DNA of 64,000 nt, from NCBI GenBank assembly GCA_016871855.1, contig VHBQ01000002.1, positions 1 to 64,000 of the forward strand. Direction: 5' to 3'. A program made the position numbers and the translations under genes. Every line of letters starts with the position of its first letter. Position 1 is the stretch's first letter. Under the pieces are notes generated by a model, which was not told the DNA's origin, did no database searches, and was given only the letters and a program-made list of their open reading frames with translations. This stretch comes from Gemmatimonadota bacterium (GTDB lineage Bacteria; Gemmatimonadota; Gemmatimonadetes; Gemmatimonadales; Gemmatimonadaceae). Below, piece by piece: positions 46,190 through 54,106 of this stretch.

Positions 46190-47976
46190 TCCCCCTCCAC
46201 CGTCGAACGCAGGTGCAGCTCCCGCAGGTCGTCCGACGGCACCGTGGACGGCGCGTTCTCAAACAGCGCGCGCGCCGCGGTGGTCTTCGGAAACGCGATC
46301 ACATCGCGGAGCGACGTTCCGCTCGAAAGGAGCATGGAGATCCGGTCGAACCCGAACGCGATGCCGCCGTGCGGCGGCGCGCCGGCGCGCAGCCCTTCGA
46401 GCAGGAAACCGAAACGGCGCTCCTGGTCCGCCTCGTCGCCGATGCCGAGCAGGGTGAACATCCGCGACTGCACCCGCGGGTCCGACGTGCGGATCGAGCC
46501 GCCGCCAAGTTCCAGTCCGTTGAGCACGCAGTCGTAGGCGAGCGCGCGCCAACGCGCCGGGGCGTCCGGATACGCGGCCATGTCCTCGGGATTCGCGGCC
46601 GTGAAGGGATGGTGCACCGCTGACAATGCGCCCGTGGCCGGATCCTGCTCGAACATCGGGAAGTCCGTCACCCAAAGGAATCGCCGTGCCTGCTCGTCGA
46701 CGAGGTTGAGCCGGCGCGCACACTCCTGCCGCACGCGGTCCAGCGCCGGACTGCTGATGCGATCGGCCGCCGCCACGAGCAGCGCGAGGTCGCCGTCAGC
46801 GAGCGCCAGCGCCGACTCCGCCTCGGGCGTGAGGAACTTCGCCACCGGACCGTCGAGCTTGCCGTCGGCCTTCTTGACGCGCAGCAATCCCCCGGCGCCG
46901 GCGCTCTTCGCGAGCGCTTCGAGCTCGTCCACCTGCTTGCGACTCCAAGCCGCCCCACCGGGGACGCGAATGCCGCGCACCCGACCGCCCGCCTCGATGG
47001 CGCTCTTGGTCACGCCAAAGTCCAGCGCGCGGAAGGCGCCCGTGAAGTCATGGACCTCGAGGCCGTACCGCAGGTCGGGGCGATCGCAGCCGTAGCGCTC
47101 CATGGCGTCCGCGTAGCTCATTCGCTCGAAAGGCGTCGCCACCTCATGCCCCGCCTCACGCCAGAGCGCGGCCACCATGTCTTCGGAGAGCGCCATGATG
47201 TCATCGCGCCCGATGAACGAGGCCTCAATGTCGATCTGGGTGAACTCCGGTTGGCGGTCCTGACGGAGATCCTCGTCGCGGAAGCAGCGCGCAATCTGGA
47301 AGTAGCGATCGAAGCCGCAGCACATGAAGAGCTGCTTGTAGATCTGGGGCGACTGCGGCAGCGCGTAGAACTCGCCCGGATGCACGCGACTCGGCACGAG
47401 GTAGTCGCGCGCTCCTTCCGGGGTCGGCTTCGTCAGGATCGGCGTCTCGAGCTCGAGAAACCCGCGATCGCTCAGAAAGCGCCGCGTCGCCTGCAGCAGG
47501 CGGTGACGGAGCACGAGGTTCGCCTGCAACTCCGGCCGCCGCAGGTCGAGGTACCGATGTCGCAGGCGCAGGTCTTCCGCCGGCAGCGCGTCATTCTTGC
47601 CGCGGGCCACGGGGATGGCCGGCGTGACCGCCGGCCCGACAACGCGAATCGCGCTGGCGCGCACCTCGATGTCGCCGGTCGCGAGGTTCGCGTTCCGCAT
47701 CTCGGCCGGACGCGGCGTGACGACGCCCTCGACGATCACCACGGACTCTACGCCGACTCCGGCCGCGTCCGCGATCACGGCGGCGCTCGACCAATCGGGA
47801 TTGAAGCTCACCTGGACGAGCCCCTCGCGGTCTCGCACGTCAAGAAAGACGAGGCCGCCAAGGTTGCGCGAGCGGTGCACCCAGCCGCCGATCCGAACCG
47901 TGGTGCCGGCGTCCGCGGCGCGGAGTGCGCCGCAGAGGTGCGTGCGCTGCGACGTGGCGAACATGTTCCCTTCCAT
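46186..47976 (-). CDS. aspS: Aspartyl-tRNA synthetase
   Basis: This class II synthetase (596 residues) has an N-terminal OB fold (VRIGGWVHRSRNLGGLVFLDVRD). Motif 2 is ARCFRDEDLRQDRQPEFTQID, a bacterial GAD insertion follows, and motif 3 is GGIAFGFDRISMLL. The start is taken as the ATG in TGATG overlapping the vanZ stop; a GTG one codon earlier and an ATG five codons later are alternatives. Whether it also charges tRNA-Asn cannot be decided here. Confidence 0.96.
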   Translation of the reverse strand: MEGNMFATSQRTHLCGALRAADAGTTVRIGGWVHRSRNLGGLVFLDVRDREGLVQVSFNPDWSSAAVIADAAGVGVESVVIVEGVVTPRPAEMRNANLATGDIEVRASAIRVVGPAVTPAIPVARGKNDALPAEDLRLRHRYLDLRRPELQANLVLRHRLLQATRRFLSDRGFLELETPILTKPTPEGARDYLVPSRVHPGEFYALPQSPQIYKQLFMCCGFDRYFQIARCFRDEDLRQDRQPEFTQIDIEASFIGRDDIMALSEDMVAALWREAGHEVATPFERMSYADAMERYGCDRPDLRYGLEVHDFTGAFRALDFGVTKSAIEAGGRVRGIRVPGGAAWSRKQVDELEALAKSAGAGGLLRVKKADGKLDGPVAKFLTPEAESALALADGDLALLVAAADRISSPALDRVRQECARRLNLVDEQARRFLWVTDFPMFEQDPATGALSAVHHPFTAANPEDMAAYPDAPARWRALAYDCVLNGLELGGGSIRTSDPRVQSRMFTLLGIGDEADQERRFGFLLEGLRAGAPPHGGIAFGFDRISMLLSSGTSLRDVIAFPKTTAARALFENAPSTVPSDDLRELHLRSTVEGE

Positions 47977-48338
47977 CACCCGTGAAACTCCCGGCGCCGT
48001 GGCGCCAACGCGACGAACGCCGCGAGGCCGATCAGCGCCCCCGCCACATCCGCCAGAAGATCGCCCAGCTCCATCGAGCGGCTAGGCATGAAATGCTGCT
48101 GCAACTCCGTCACCGCGCCAAACAGCGCGGCGCCGACCGCCGCGGGCCAGAGCGCCCGGCGTTCCGCGCGCAACGCCCGCGCCGCCAGCGCCGCCTGCCC
48201 CGCAAACAGCGCCGCATGTGCCAGCGTGTCCACGCTGAACGGCATCCACGCCGCCTGAAGCCTCGGCGGCGCCGGCCACAGGAGGAGCAGCTGGATAAAG
48301 CACGCCCAACCCACGACATACCACCAGTGTCGCGGCAT
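47976..48338 (-). CDS. VanZ family membrane protein
   Basis: This 120-residue protein has four hydrophobic segments, starting MPRHWWYVVGWACFIQLLLLWPAP. The VanZ-like core includes SVDTLAHAALFAG, FGAVTELQQHFMPSRSMELGDLLADVAGALIGL. The function is unknown; the vanZ name comes from teicoplanin resistance, and no vancomycin genes are nearby. It overlaps both neighbours by 1 nt. Confidence 0.85.
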   Translation of the reverse strand: MPRHWWYVVGWACFIQLLLLWPAPPRLQAAWMPFSVDTLAHAALFAGQAALAARALRAERRALWPAAVGAALFGAVTELQQHFMPSRSMELGDLLADVAGALIGLAAFVALAPRRREFHG

Positions 48339-48793
48339 CAGCGCGTCTCCGCGCTCGCGAGCACCGCGCAGAACGCCTCCGCATTCGACGCGCCCATCAG
48401 GGCCGTTCGCAGCGCGTCGTCTCGCATGAGCCGAGCCAACCGCCCCAACACCTTGAGGTGCAATCCGGCGTCCTTTTCCGGCGTGACCACGAGAAAGCAG
48501 GCCCGCACCGGCACGCCATCCGGCGCAGCGTAGTCCTCCACGCCCTCGACGATGCCCGCCGCCATCCAAATCTCATGGATCGCATCGGTCCTGCCGTGCG
48601 GCACCGCCAGCCCATCTCCGATTGCGGTGCTTGCCTCGCCCTCGCGTGCCAGGACGCTCTGAAACGACGCCTCGCGCGTGGCGGCGTCCGTATCGGGCAT
48701 CGCCAGTTCCAGAAGTTCGCGGAATAGCGCGTGGCGTGAGTGGCTGCCCAACGGAACTCGAATCCGTTCCGGGGGGAGCAGGGCGGTGAGCAA
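48338..48793 (-). CDS. PTS IIA (PtsN/EIIA-Ntr-like) protein
   Basis: This cytosolic phosphocarrier domain has 151 residues. The phosphorylated His lies in GLAVPHGRTDAI near residue 65, and LVVTPEKDAGLHLKVLGRLARLM is the family pattern. No PTS sugar permease is nearby, so a regulatory role like EIIA-Ntr is likely. The start is TTG at 48793 with GGAG upstream. It heads the ten-gene overlapping run. Confidence 0.85.
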   Translation of the reverse strand: MLTALLPPERIRVPLGSHSRHALFRELLELAMPDTDAATREASFQSVLAREGEASTAIGDGLAVPHGRTDAIHEIWMAAGIVEGVEDYAAPDGVPVRACFLVVTPEKDAGLHLKVLGRLARLMRDDALRTALMGASNAEAFCAVLASAETR

Positions 48794-48865
48794 CCGGTTC
48801 TCCGCAGGGATGAGAAACTCCGTAAAACTAACGGAGAAACGGACTTGGTGGTAGCGAGCGCACGC

Positions 48866-48895
48866 TTGACCTGACCCGTGGCGACGGGGTAATCT
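48866..48895 (+). promoter_or_regulatory. Promoter consistent with a leaderless mRNA
   Basis: TTGACC (48866-48871) and TAATCT (48890-48895) are 18 nt apart. The -10 box ends only 6 nt before the ATG at 48902, so transcription should start at or next to the A of the start codon. No Shine-Dalgarno is present. Confidence 0.55.
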
Positions 48896-48901
48896 GACCA
48901 G

Positions 48902-49801
48902 ATGCGCGGGCGAGTGCTCACCCTCCTGGTTGCTGGCGCGCTCCTGCCGGAGCGTCTCTACGCCCAGCTAGTGCCCGGACGGGATCTGCTGGCTTTCCCC
49001 ATCGGGCTGACCGCTGAGGCGCCGGCGCTCGGGACAACGTCGGGGTTCGGCCTTTGGAATCCCGCCAGTGTCTCGGTTCCGGATGGAAGCAGGATGCGCC
49101 TCGCCGTGGGCACGATGAGCGCGCCAGTGGATGTTGCCGTCGGTGCCCAGGTCGCCTCCGTGGCCACGCGTTGGCGCGGCGGAACAACCGTGGCGCTGGG
49201 AATCGCTCACGCGTCGGTGGCCGATCTGCTCCGGACCGACTCCGATCCTCAGTCCATCGGCGACGAGATCGCATACGCAACCACGCTGGTCTCAGTGATC
49301 GCCGCACGTCCGCTCGGCCCGGTGACCGCCGGCGCCGCGCTCCGCCTGCGCAGCGGCAGGCTCGACCAGAGCTTCCGGCGCGCGGTGTCGGTGGATGTCG
49401 GCGTGATCTCGCGCGGCCTCGGCTCGCGCGATGTGCGCCTTGCCGCCTCCACGTTCCTCGCCAGCCCGTTTTCCCGCGAGCATGAGCAGGCTGAACTGCT
49501 CCTCGCCGCTGACGCGCGACTCGTCGGCACTGACACGCTTCGCACGGCGCGCGCCGGGCTGAGCTATACGGCCGCCGACGGGCTGCCTCGTGAGGCGTTC
49601 GGATTCGTGGGCGGACGCTGGGCGCGGCTGGAAGCCCGCCTCGGCGCGGCCCGCACCGAGGCGTACGGACGCACGAACTGGCGTGGGCGACTCGGCATCG
49701 CCTTCCATCATCGCGGCTACGTCATCGGCGTCGCGCGGGAAGAGAGCGCCGGCAATCTCTCCGCCACCTACCAGTTCACGCTCAGTTCGGTGCTCAAGTG
49801 A
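48902..49801 (+). CDS. Putative outer-membrane beta-barrel protein
   Basis: This 299-residue exported protein has a signal peptide (about 1-21, ending ERLYAQ). It is rich in alternating hydrophobic/polar strands such as VDVAVGAQVASVATRW, VTAGAALRLRSG and RLGIAFHHRGYVIGVA. The closing strands read LSATYQFTLSSVLK. The layout recalls PorV/UPF0164-like barrel proteins, but I cannot name a family. Its last codons overlap the GTG start of rlmN (GTGA). Confidence 0.65.
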   Translation: MRGRVLTLLVAGALLPERLYAQLVPGRDLLAFPIGLTAEAPALGTTSGFGLWNPASVSVPDGSRMRLAVGTMSAPVDVAVGAQVASVATRWRGGTTVALGIAHASVADLLRTDSDPQSIGDEIAYATTLVSVIAARPLGPVTAGAALRLRSGRLDQSFRRAVSVDVGVISRGLGSRDVRLAASTFLASPFSREHEQAELLLAADARLVGTDTLRTARAGLSYTAADGLPREAFGFVGGRWARLEARLGAARTEAYGRTNWRGRLGIAFHHRGYVIGVAREESAGNLSATYQFTLSSVLK

Positions 49802-50877
49802 GCCGCGTGAACCTGCTCGATCTCGCCCCTGCCGACGCCGAGCAGGCGCTGCGCGCGTTCGCCGAGTCCGCTGGCGTCGGCGCGTATCGAGCCCGCCAGG
49901 TCACGCGACACCTCTGGGCCGCGCCTGCGCCTGACTTCCAGGCCATGACCGACCTGCCACTCGACTTTCGCGCGCGGCTCGCCGAGTCCTTCGACCTACC
50001 GCGCCTCGCGCTGGTGGCTGAGCAGCGTTCGACGGACGGGACGCGCAAGTTCCTCTTCCGGCTCCACGACGGGCAGACCATCGAAACGGTCGCCATTCCC
50101 GACGGCAACCGCGTCACGCTCTGCATCTCCTCGCAGGCGGGGTGCGCGCTGCAGTGCTCGTTCTGCGCGACCGGCCTCATGGGGTTCTCGCGCAATCTCC
50201 AGCCGTCGGAGATCGCGGGCCAGGTGCGTGAACTGGCGCTGCTCCCCGAGCCGGTGAAGCCGACCAACATCGTCTTCATGGGCATGGGCGAGCCGCTGAT
50301 GAACTGGAAGGCGGTCAGCGTGGTGCTCACCATCCTGAACGCGCCGGAAGGATGCGGTGTCGGCGCCCGCCACATCACGGTCTCCACGGTGGGGGTGCTC
50401 CCCGGCATCGAGGCGCTGGCTCAACGGCCGGAGCAGTTCCGCTTGGCCATCAGTGTGCACGCGCCCACGGACAAACTGCGCCGCATGCTGATGCCGGTGA
50501 ACATCAAGTTCCCGCTCGAGCGGGTGATCGACGCGGCGGCGGCGTTCGCGCGGCGCGTCACGTTCGAATACGTCATGCTCGGCGGCGTGAACGATCAGCC
50601 CGCGCACGCCACGGCGCTCGCGCGCCTGGCGAAGCGCTGTGGCGCGTTCGTGAACCTGATTCCGCTCCACCCCGGCGGCGCGGGGAGCTTCACGCCGACC
50701 TCCACAGAGGGCATTCAGCGCTTCGCCGCGGCGGTGGCAAAGCAGGGCGTCGAGGTGGCCGTCCGGAAGAGCCGCGGCATGGACATCGCCGCCGCGTGCG
50801 GCCAGCTACGGGTAGAGCGTCTGCGGCGGCGGCCGCCACGAACGGCCGACCAGAACGGTCAGGTCCAGGTACCGTAG
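49798..50877 (+). CDS. rlmN: 23S rRNA (adenine-2503-C2)/tRNA methyltransferase RlmN
   Basis: This radical SAM enzyme methylates A2503 of 23S rRNA and A37 of some tRNAs. The 359 residues show the Cys cluster CALQCSFC, GFSRNLQPSEIAGQV and NIVFMGMGEP, then VRKSRGMDIAAACGQLR where the family usually ends. About 22 extra residues follow. The last 72 nt are shared with the convergent LytR_C gene. It starts at GTG. Confidence 0.95.
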   Translation: MSRVNLLDLAPADAEQALRAFAESAGVGAYRARQVTRHLWAAPAPDFQAMTDLPLDFRARLAESFDLPRLALVAEQRSTDGTRKFLFRLHDGQTIETVAIPDGNRVTLCISSQAGCALQCSFCATGLMGFSRNLQPSEIAGQVRELALLPEPVKPTNIVFMGMGEPLMNWKAVSVVLTILNAPEGCGVGARHITVSTVGVLPGIEALAQRPEQFRLAISVHAPTDKLRRMLMPVNIKFPLERVIDAAAAFARRVTFEYVMLGGVNDQPAHATALARLAKRCGAFVNLIPLHPGGAGSFTPTSTEGIQRFAAAVAKQGVEVAVRKSRGMDIAAACGQLRVERLRRRPPRTADQNGQVQVP

Positions 50878-51294
50878 CGAGTCCGGGCGCGCCTCGATGC
50901 GCGCGCCTCCCATGGCGCCGGCGGCGAGCCGCGCCCACTCCGGGTGTCCGGAGCGGTCCAGCACCAGCGTGCTGTCGAGCCGGGCCGCCTCTGGCGCGGT
51001 GCCCGTGCCCACAACATCGAATCCATGATCCCGGAGCCACGCGGTTGCCAGCCGGCCCAGACCGCGCGTGTCCGTCGCGTTGAGGACCTCGACGCGAATG
51101 CGCACGGAATCGGGGATCACGCGCTCGGGACGTCGTGCAGGAGTCGCCGACTCAGTTGAGGCGGTCGTCGATCCGCCCTCTGGCGCTGTCCGCGGACGGA
51201 AGACACCGGCCACGATGGCGACGAGGATGACGACGAGCGCGACGCGGCGGCGCCGCCGGCGCGCCAGATCGCCGGGCGCCGGCGGCGCGCTCAC
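50806..51294 (-). CDS. LytR_C domain membrane protein
   Basis: This 162-residue protein has a short cytosolic N-terminus, a basic stretch (ARRRRRRVALVVILVAIVAGVF) leading into one membrane span, and a Ser/Thr/Pro linker. The LytR cell-envelope C-terminal domain follows (IRVEVLNATDTRGLGRLATAWLRDHGFDVVG ... GARIEARPDSLRYLDLTVLVGR). A cell-wall role is inferred. It follows yqeK with a GTGA overlap, a familiar neighbour pair. The 3' end overlaps rlmN by 72 nt tail-to-tail. Confidence 0.85.
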   Translation of the reverse strand: MSAPPAPGDLARRRRRRVALVVILVAIVAGVFRPRTAPEGGSTTASTESATPARRPERVIPDSVRIRVEVLNATDTRGLGRLATAWLRDHGFDVVGTGTAPEAARLDSTLVLDRSGHPEWARLAAGAMGGARIEARPDSLRYLDLTVLVGRSWRPPPQTLYP

Positions 51295-51827
51295 CGAACC
51301 GAGTTCCACAAGGTCACCGTCCCCTCGAAGATCCCGTTCCCCTCGCGCAACGTCCACTCGAGGCGCATCCGCACGGCCTGACGGAACACGCCATCGAAGT
51401 TGTGCGGCAACTGGGCGGCCAGGAACGCGCGGTCGGCGTGCATGAACTTGCGCCCGGGCTCGAGGAAGTCCGCCATGAACAGCGCGCGACCCGTGCGATC
51501 CCACGCCGGATGACCGACGGTGTGCCAGCGCACCGCGTCAAGAACGCTGCGGCGGGTCTCGCCATCCCGTTCGAGCATCACGGCGGCTGCGGGGCCGTGG
51601 AGGATGCCGTCCGGAAGCTCCGGCGCGTCGACGAGGGCGCGCAGCGCTTGGGGCGTCGCGTCGCGCAGCGCGTCGTGGAAACGGCCGGCGTCATGCCACG
51701 CCTGCGCCTCGTCAGCATCGAGGCGCATCCGCTTGGCCCAGTCATCGAGCAAGGCGGTGACCCGCGCGATATGCGCGCGACGCTTGTCGCCGACGACGGC
51801 CCAGTCGGGAAGAAGGGGCGCCTTCAT
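51291..51827 (-). CDS. HD-domain hydrolase, YqeK-like
   Basis: This 178-residue HD phosphohydrolase resembles YqeK, which cleaves diadenosine tetraphosphate symmetrically. The metal residues are visible in HIARVTALLDDW, AWHDAGRFHDAL, DGILHGPAAAVML and VRWHTVGHPAWD, ending FMADFLEPGRK. Its start overlaps the trpA stop (ATGA). The usual partners nadD and rsfS are not here. Confidence 0.87.
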   Translation of the reverse strand: MKAPLLPDWAVVGDKRRAHIARVTALLDDWAKRMRLDADEAQAWHDAGRFHDALRDATPQALRALVDAPELPDGILHGPAAAVMLERDGETRRSVLDAVRWHTVGHPAWDRTGRALFMADFLEPGRKFMHADRAFLAAQLPHNFDGVFRQAVRMRLEWTLREGNGIFEGTVTLWNSVR

Positions 51828-52597
51828 GCGTCCGCCCCGTCCAGCCCCGCGCGAAGGGCGCGCGCCAGCGACACTGCCTCGTCCACGGACGCGTCCGCCG
51901 CGCGCACGATGGCGCTTCCCACCACCACGCCGTCGGCGTGCGCGCCAATCGCGCGCGCCTGCTCCGGCCGGGACACGCCGAACCCCACGCAGATGGGCAG
52001 CGCGCAAACGGCGCGGAGTCGCGCAATGGTGTCGGGCAGGTCACTCGGAAGCTGCGCGCTCACCCCGGTCACGCCGAGGCGCGAGATGAGGTAGACGAAG
52101 CCACGGCCATGCCGCGCGATCTCGGCCATCCGCTCCTGCGGTGTGGTCGGGGCGACGAGGCGCACGAAGGCGAGCGGCCCGTCGCCCAACCACGCTTCAC
52201 GCTCCGGGTCGCTGCCCACGGGCAGATCGGTTACCAGCACGCCGTGCACGCCCGCGTCGGCGGCACGGCGCAGCACGTCCGGACCGGCAGCCAGCAGCGG
52301 ATTGAGGTAGCTGAAGAGCACGACGGGGATGCCGAGCCGGGCACGCGCCACGAGCGCGAGCGCGCCGTCGAGCGTCACCCCGTGTGCAAGCGCGGCCTGA
52401 GAGCTGGCCTGAATGACCGGGCCATCGGCCATTGGGTCGGAGAAAGGCACGCCCACTTCCAACACATCGGCGCCGGCCTCCTCGAGCCCCTGCCACAGCG
52501 CGATGCTGCGGACGGGATCGGGGTGGCCGGCGGTGGCGTAGCAGACGAGGGCGCGGCGGCCCCCCGCGCGGAGCGCGCTGAAGCGATCAGTAAGCAC
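51824..52597 (-). CDS. trpA: Tryptophan synthase alpha subunit
   Basis: TrpA cleaves indole-3-glycerol phosphate and passes indole to TrpB. The 257-residue barrel has the catalytic Glu in LEVGVPFSDPMADGPVIQ and the Asp in GVLVTDLP, and a C-terminal phosphate loop GFGVSRPEQA. It starts at GTG. Unusually, two unrelated genes (HD-GYP and HEAT) separate it from trpB, though all are on one strand with short gaps. Confidence 0.96.
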   Translation of the reverse strand: MLTDRFSALRAGGRRALVCYATAGHPDPVRSIALWQGLEEAGADVLEVGVPFSDPMADGPVIQASSQAALAHGVTLDGALALVARARLGIPVVLFSYLNPLLAAGPDVLRRAADAGVHGVLVTDLPVGSDPEREAWLGDGPLAFVRLVAPTTPQERMAEIARHGRGFVYLISRLGVTGVSAQLPSDLPDTIARLRAVCALPICVGFGVSRPEQARAIGAHADGVVVGSAIVRAADASVDEAVSLARALRAGLDGADA

Positions 52598-52603
52598 GAC
52601 AGG

Positions 52604-54106
52604 CTAGACGAAGTAGTCGCCGACGCGAATGCCGTAGCGGTCGGGATCGGCGGTCTTGATGATGGTCCGGCGGTAGTCGCCGGCCTCGTTGCGCTCGGCG
52701 AGGTTCACGACGGTGCCCGGATACTGCACGTTGCCGAGGTCGTCGCTGACGATCCGCACCATCGGGCGCGACAGCAGCTCGGGATCGGGGTTGGCGCCGT
52801 GCACGATGGCGAGCTCAAAGGTGTCGAGCACCACGAAGGTGCCCACCGGGTAGATGCCGAGCAGGTTGATGAACGCCTTGATGATCACGGGGTCAATGCC
52901 GCGCCGCGGGTTGTCGCGCATCTCCTGCAGCACGGCCGAGGGCGCCATGGGCGTCGTCTGGTACGAGCGCCGCGACGTCGCCGCATCGAAGCCGTCGGCG
53001 CAGGCGACGATCTTCGAGTAAAACGTCATGTCCTTGGTGCGGAGGCTGCGCGGGTACCCGGTGAGGTCCCGCTTCATGTGGTGCTGGAACGCCACGAGCA
53101 TCGAACGATACGGAAACTCCTGCTGGTCGCGGACCGAGAACAGCGCGAGCACGCCGAGCCACGGGTGCGCGGCGATCGCGCGCCACTCGTCGTCCGAGAG
53201 CACGTCCACCTTGTTGATGATCTCGGCCGGCACGCGCGCCTTGCCAATGTCGTGGAAGAGCGCCGCCATCCCAAGGTCGTAGAGCTGCAGGCGCGTGAGC
53301 GCCAGGCGACGACCCAGAGAAATGGAGAAGATGCAGACGTTCACCGAGTGCGCGAACGTGTAGTCGTCGTAGTCACGAATGGTGGTCAGTCCGATGAGCG
53401 ACGTCTCGTCGGCGAGGATCTGGTCGACGATCCCCTGCACCACGCGCTTGATCTTCTTGATGTTCGCGGTCTGCCCCATGCGCACCGAGTTGATCACGTC
53501 CTTCGTCGCCGTGACCGACTGGGCGTAGGTGCGCTTGGCCTTCTCCTTGGCTTCGAGCTTCTGGCCGCTCTGCTCCTCGTCGCCCTCAACCAGCGGCGCG
53601 ATCTCGAAGACCGTGATCCCGGTCTCGCCCAGGCGGCGCAGCAGCCCCTCGAAGCGGTCGGCGGTCTCCGTCCCCTGCGGGTTCTGCAGGTATCCGAGCA
53701 GGACCGTCCAGTCCCGGATGGCCGGAGAGCGCACCACGCGCAGCGTGCCGATGCCGTTCTGGCGGAACTGCTGGAGGAGCGCGCTGAAGCTCGCGTAGTT
53801 GTCGAGGTCGAGTCGCAGGCGCGTGCTGTTCACGAAGATGAACTCGCCGGCGACGCGGAACTCGCACTCCTTCTCTCTGGTCAGCAGCTCGTTCGTGATG
53901 AACGAAAGCTCCTGCAGCGACTGCTGGACGACGGAGTTCTCGAAGGGATAGAGGCGGAGGTTCCGCATCGTCCCATAGAACGCCAGGATGAACGCGCGGC
54001 TGGCCACGCGCACATATGCCTCGCCCGTCACGTCGCCGAGCGCCTGCATCGCGACCGAGCTGCGCCTGGCGACCGAAGGGCGCGAACCGCCTGGGGGCGT
54101 CGTCAC
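52604..54106 (-). CDS. HD-GYP domain protein (putative c-di-GMP phosphodiesterase)
   Basis: The 500-residue protein has an N-terminal ~200-residue region of unknown fold. An HD-GYP domain follows (FAHSVNVCIFS, LFHDIGKARVPAEIINK and HHMKRDLTGYPR). In the last motif, the usual HHE-x2-DG-x-GYP is altered to Met and Leu at two positions, so activity is uncertain. A C-terminal beta-rich part ends the protein. It overlaps the HEAT-repeat gene by 4 nt, so the two probably act together, perhaps as a signalling unit. Confidence 0.87.
   Translation of the reverse strand: MTTPPGGSRPSVARRSSVAMQALGDVTGEAYVRVASRAFILAFYGTMRNLRLYPFENSVVQQSLQELSFITNELLTREKECEFRVAGEFIFVNSTRLRLDLDNYASFSALLQQFRQNGIGTLRVVRSPAIRDWTVLLGYLQNPQGTETADRFEGLLRRLGETGITVFEIAPLVEGDEEQSGQKLEAKEKAKRTYAQSVTATKDVINSVRMGQTANIKKIKRVVQGIVDQILADETSLIGLTTIRDYDDYTFAHSVNVCIFSISLGRRLALTRLQLYDLGMAALFHDIGKARVPAEIINKVDVLSDDEWRAIAAHPWLGVLALFSVRDQQEFPYRSMLVAFQHHMKRDLTGYPRSLRTKDMTFYSKIVACADGFDAATSRRSYQTTPMAPSAVLQEMRDNPRRGIDPVIIKAFINLLGIYPVGTFVVLDTFELAIVHGANPDPELLSRPMVRIVSDDLGNVQYPGTVVNLAERNEAGDYRRTIIKTADPDRYGIRVGDYFV

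Noticed and set aside
47976..48338. Glycopeptide resistance locus because of a vanZ-type gene
   Set aside because: VanZ-family proteins are widespread, and no vanHAX-type genes are nearby.
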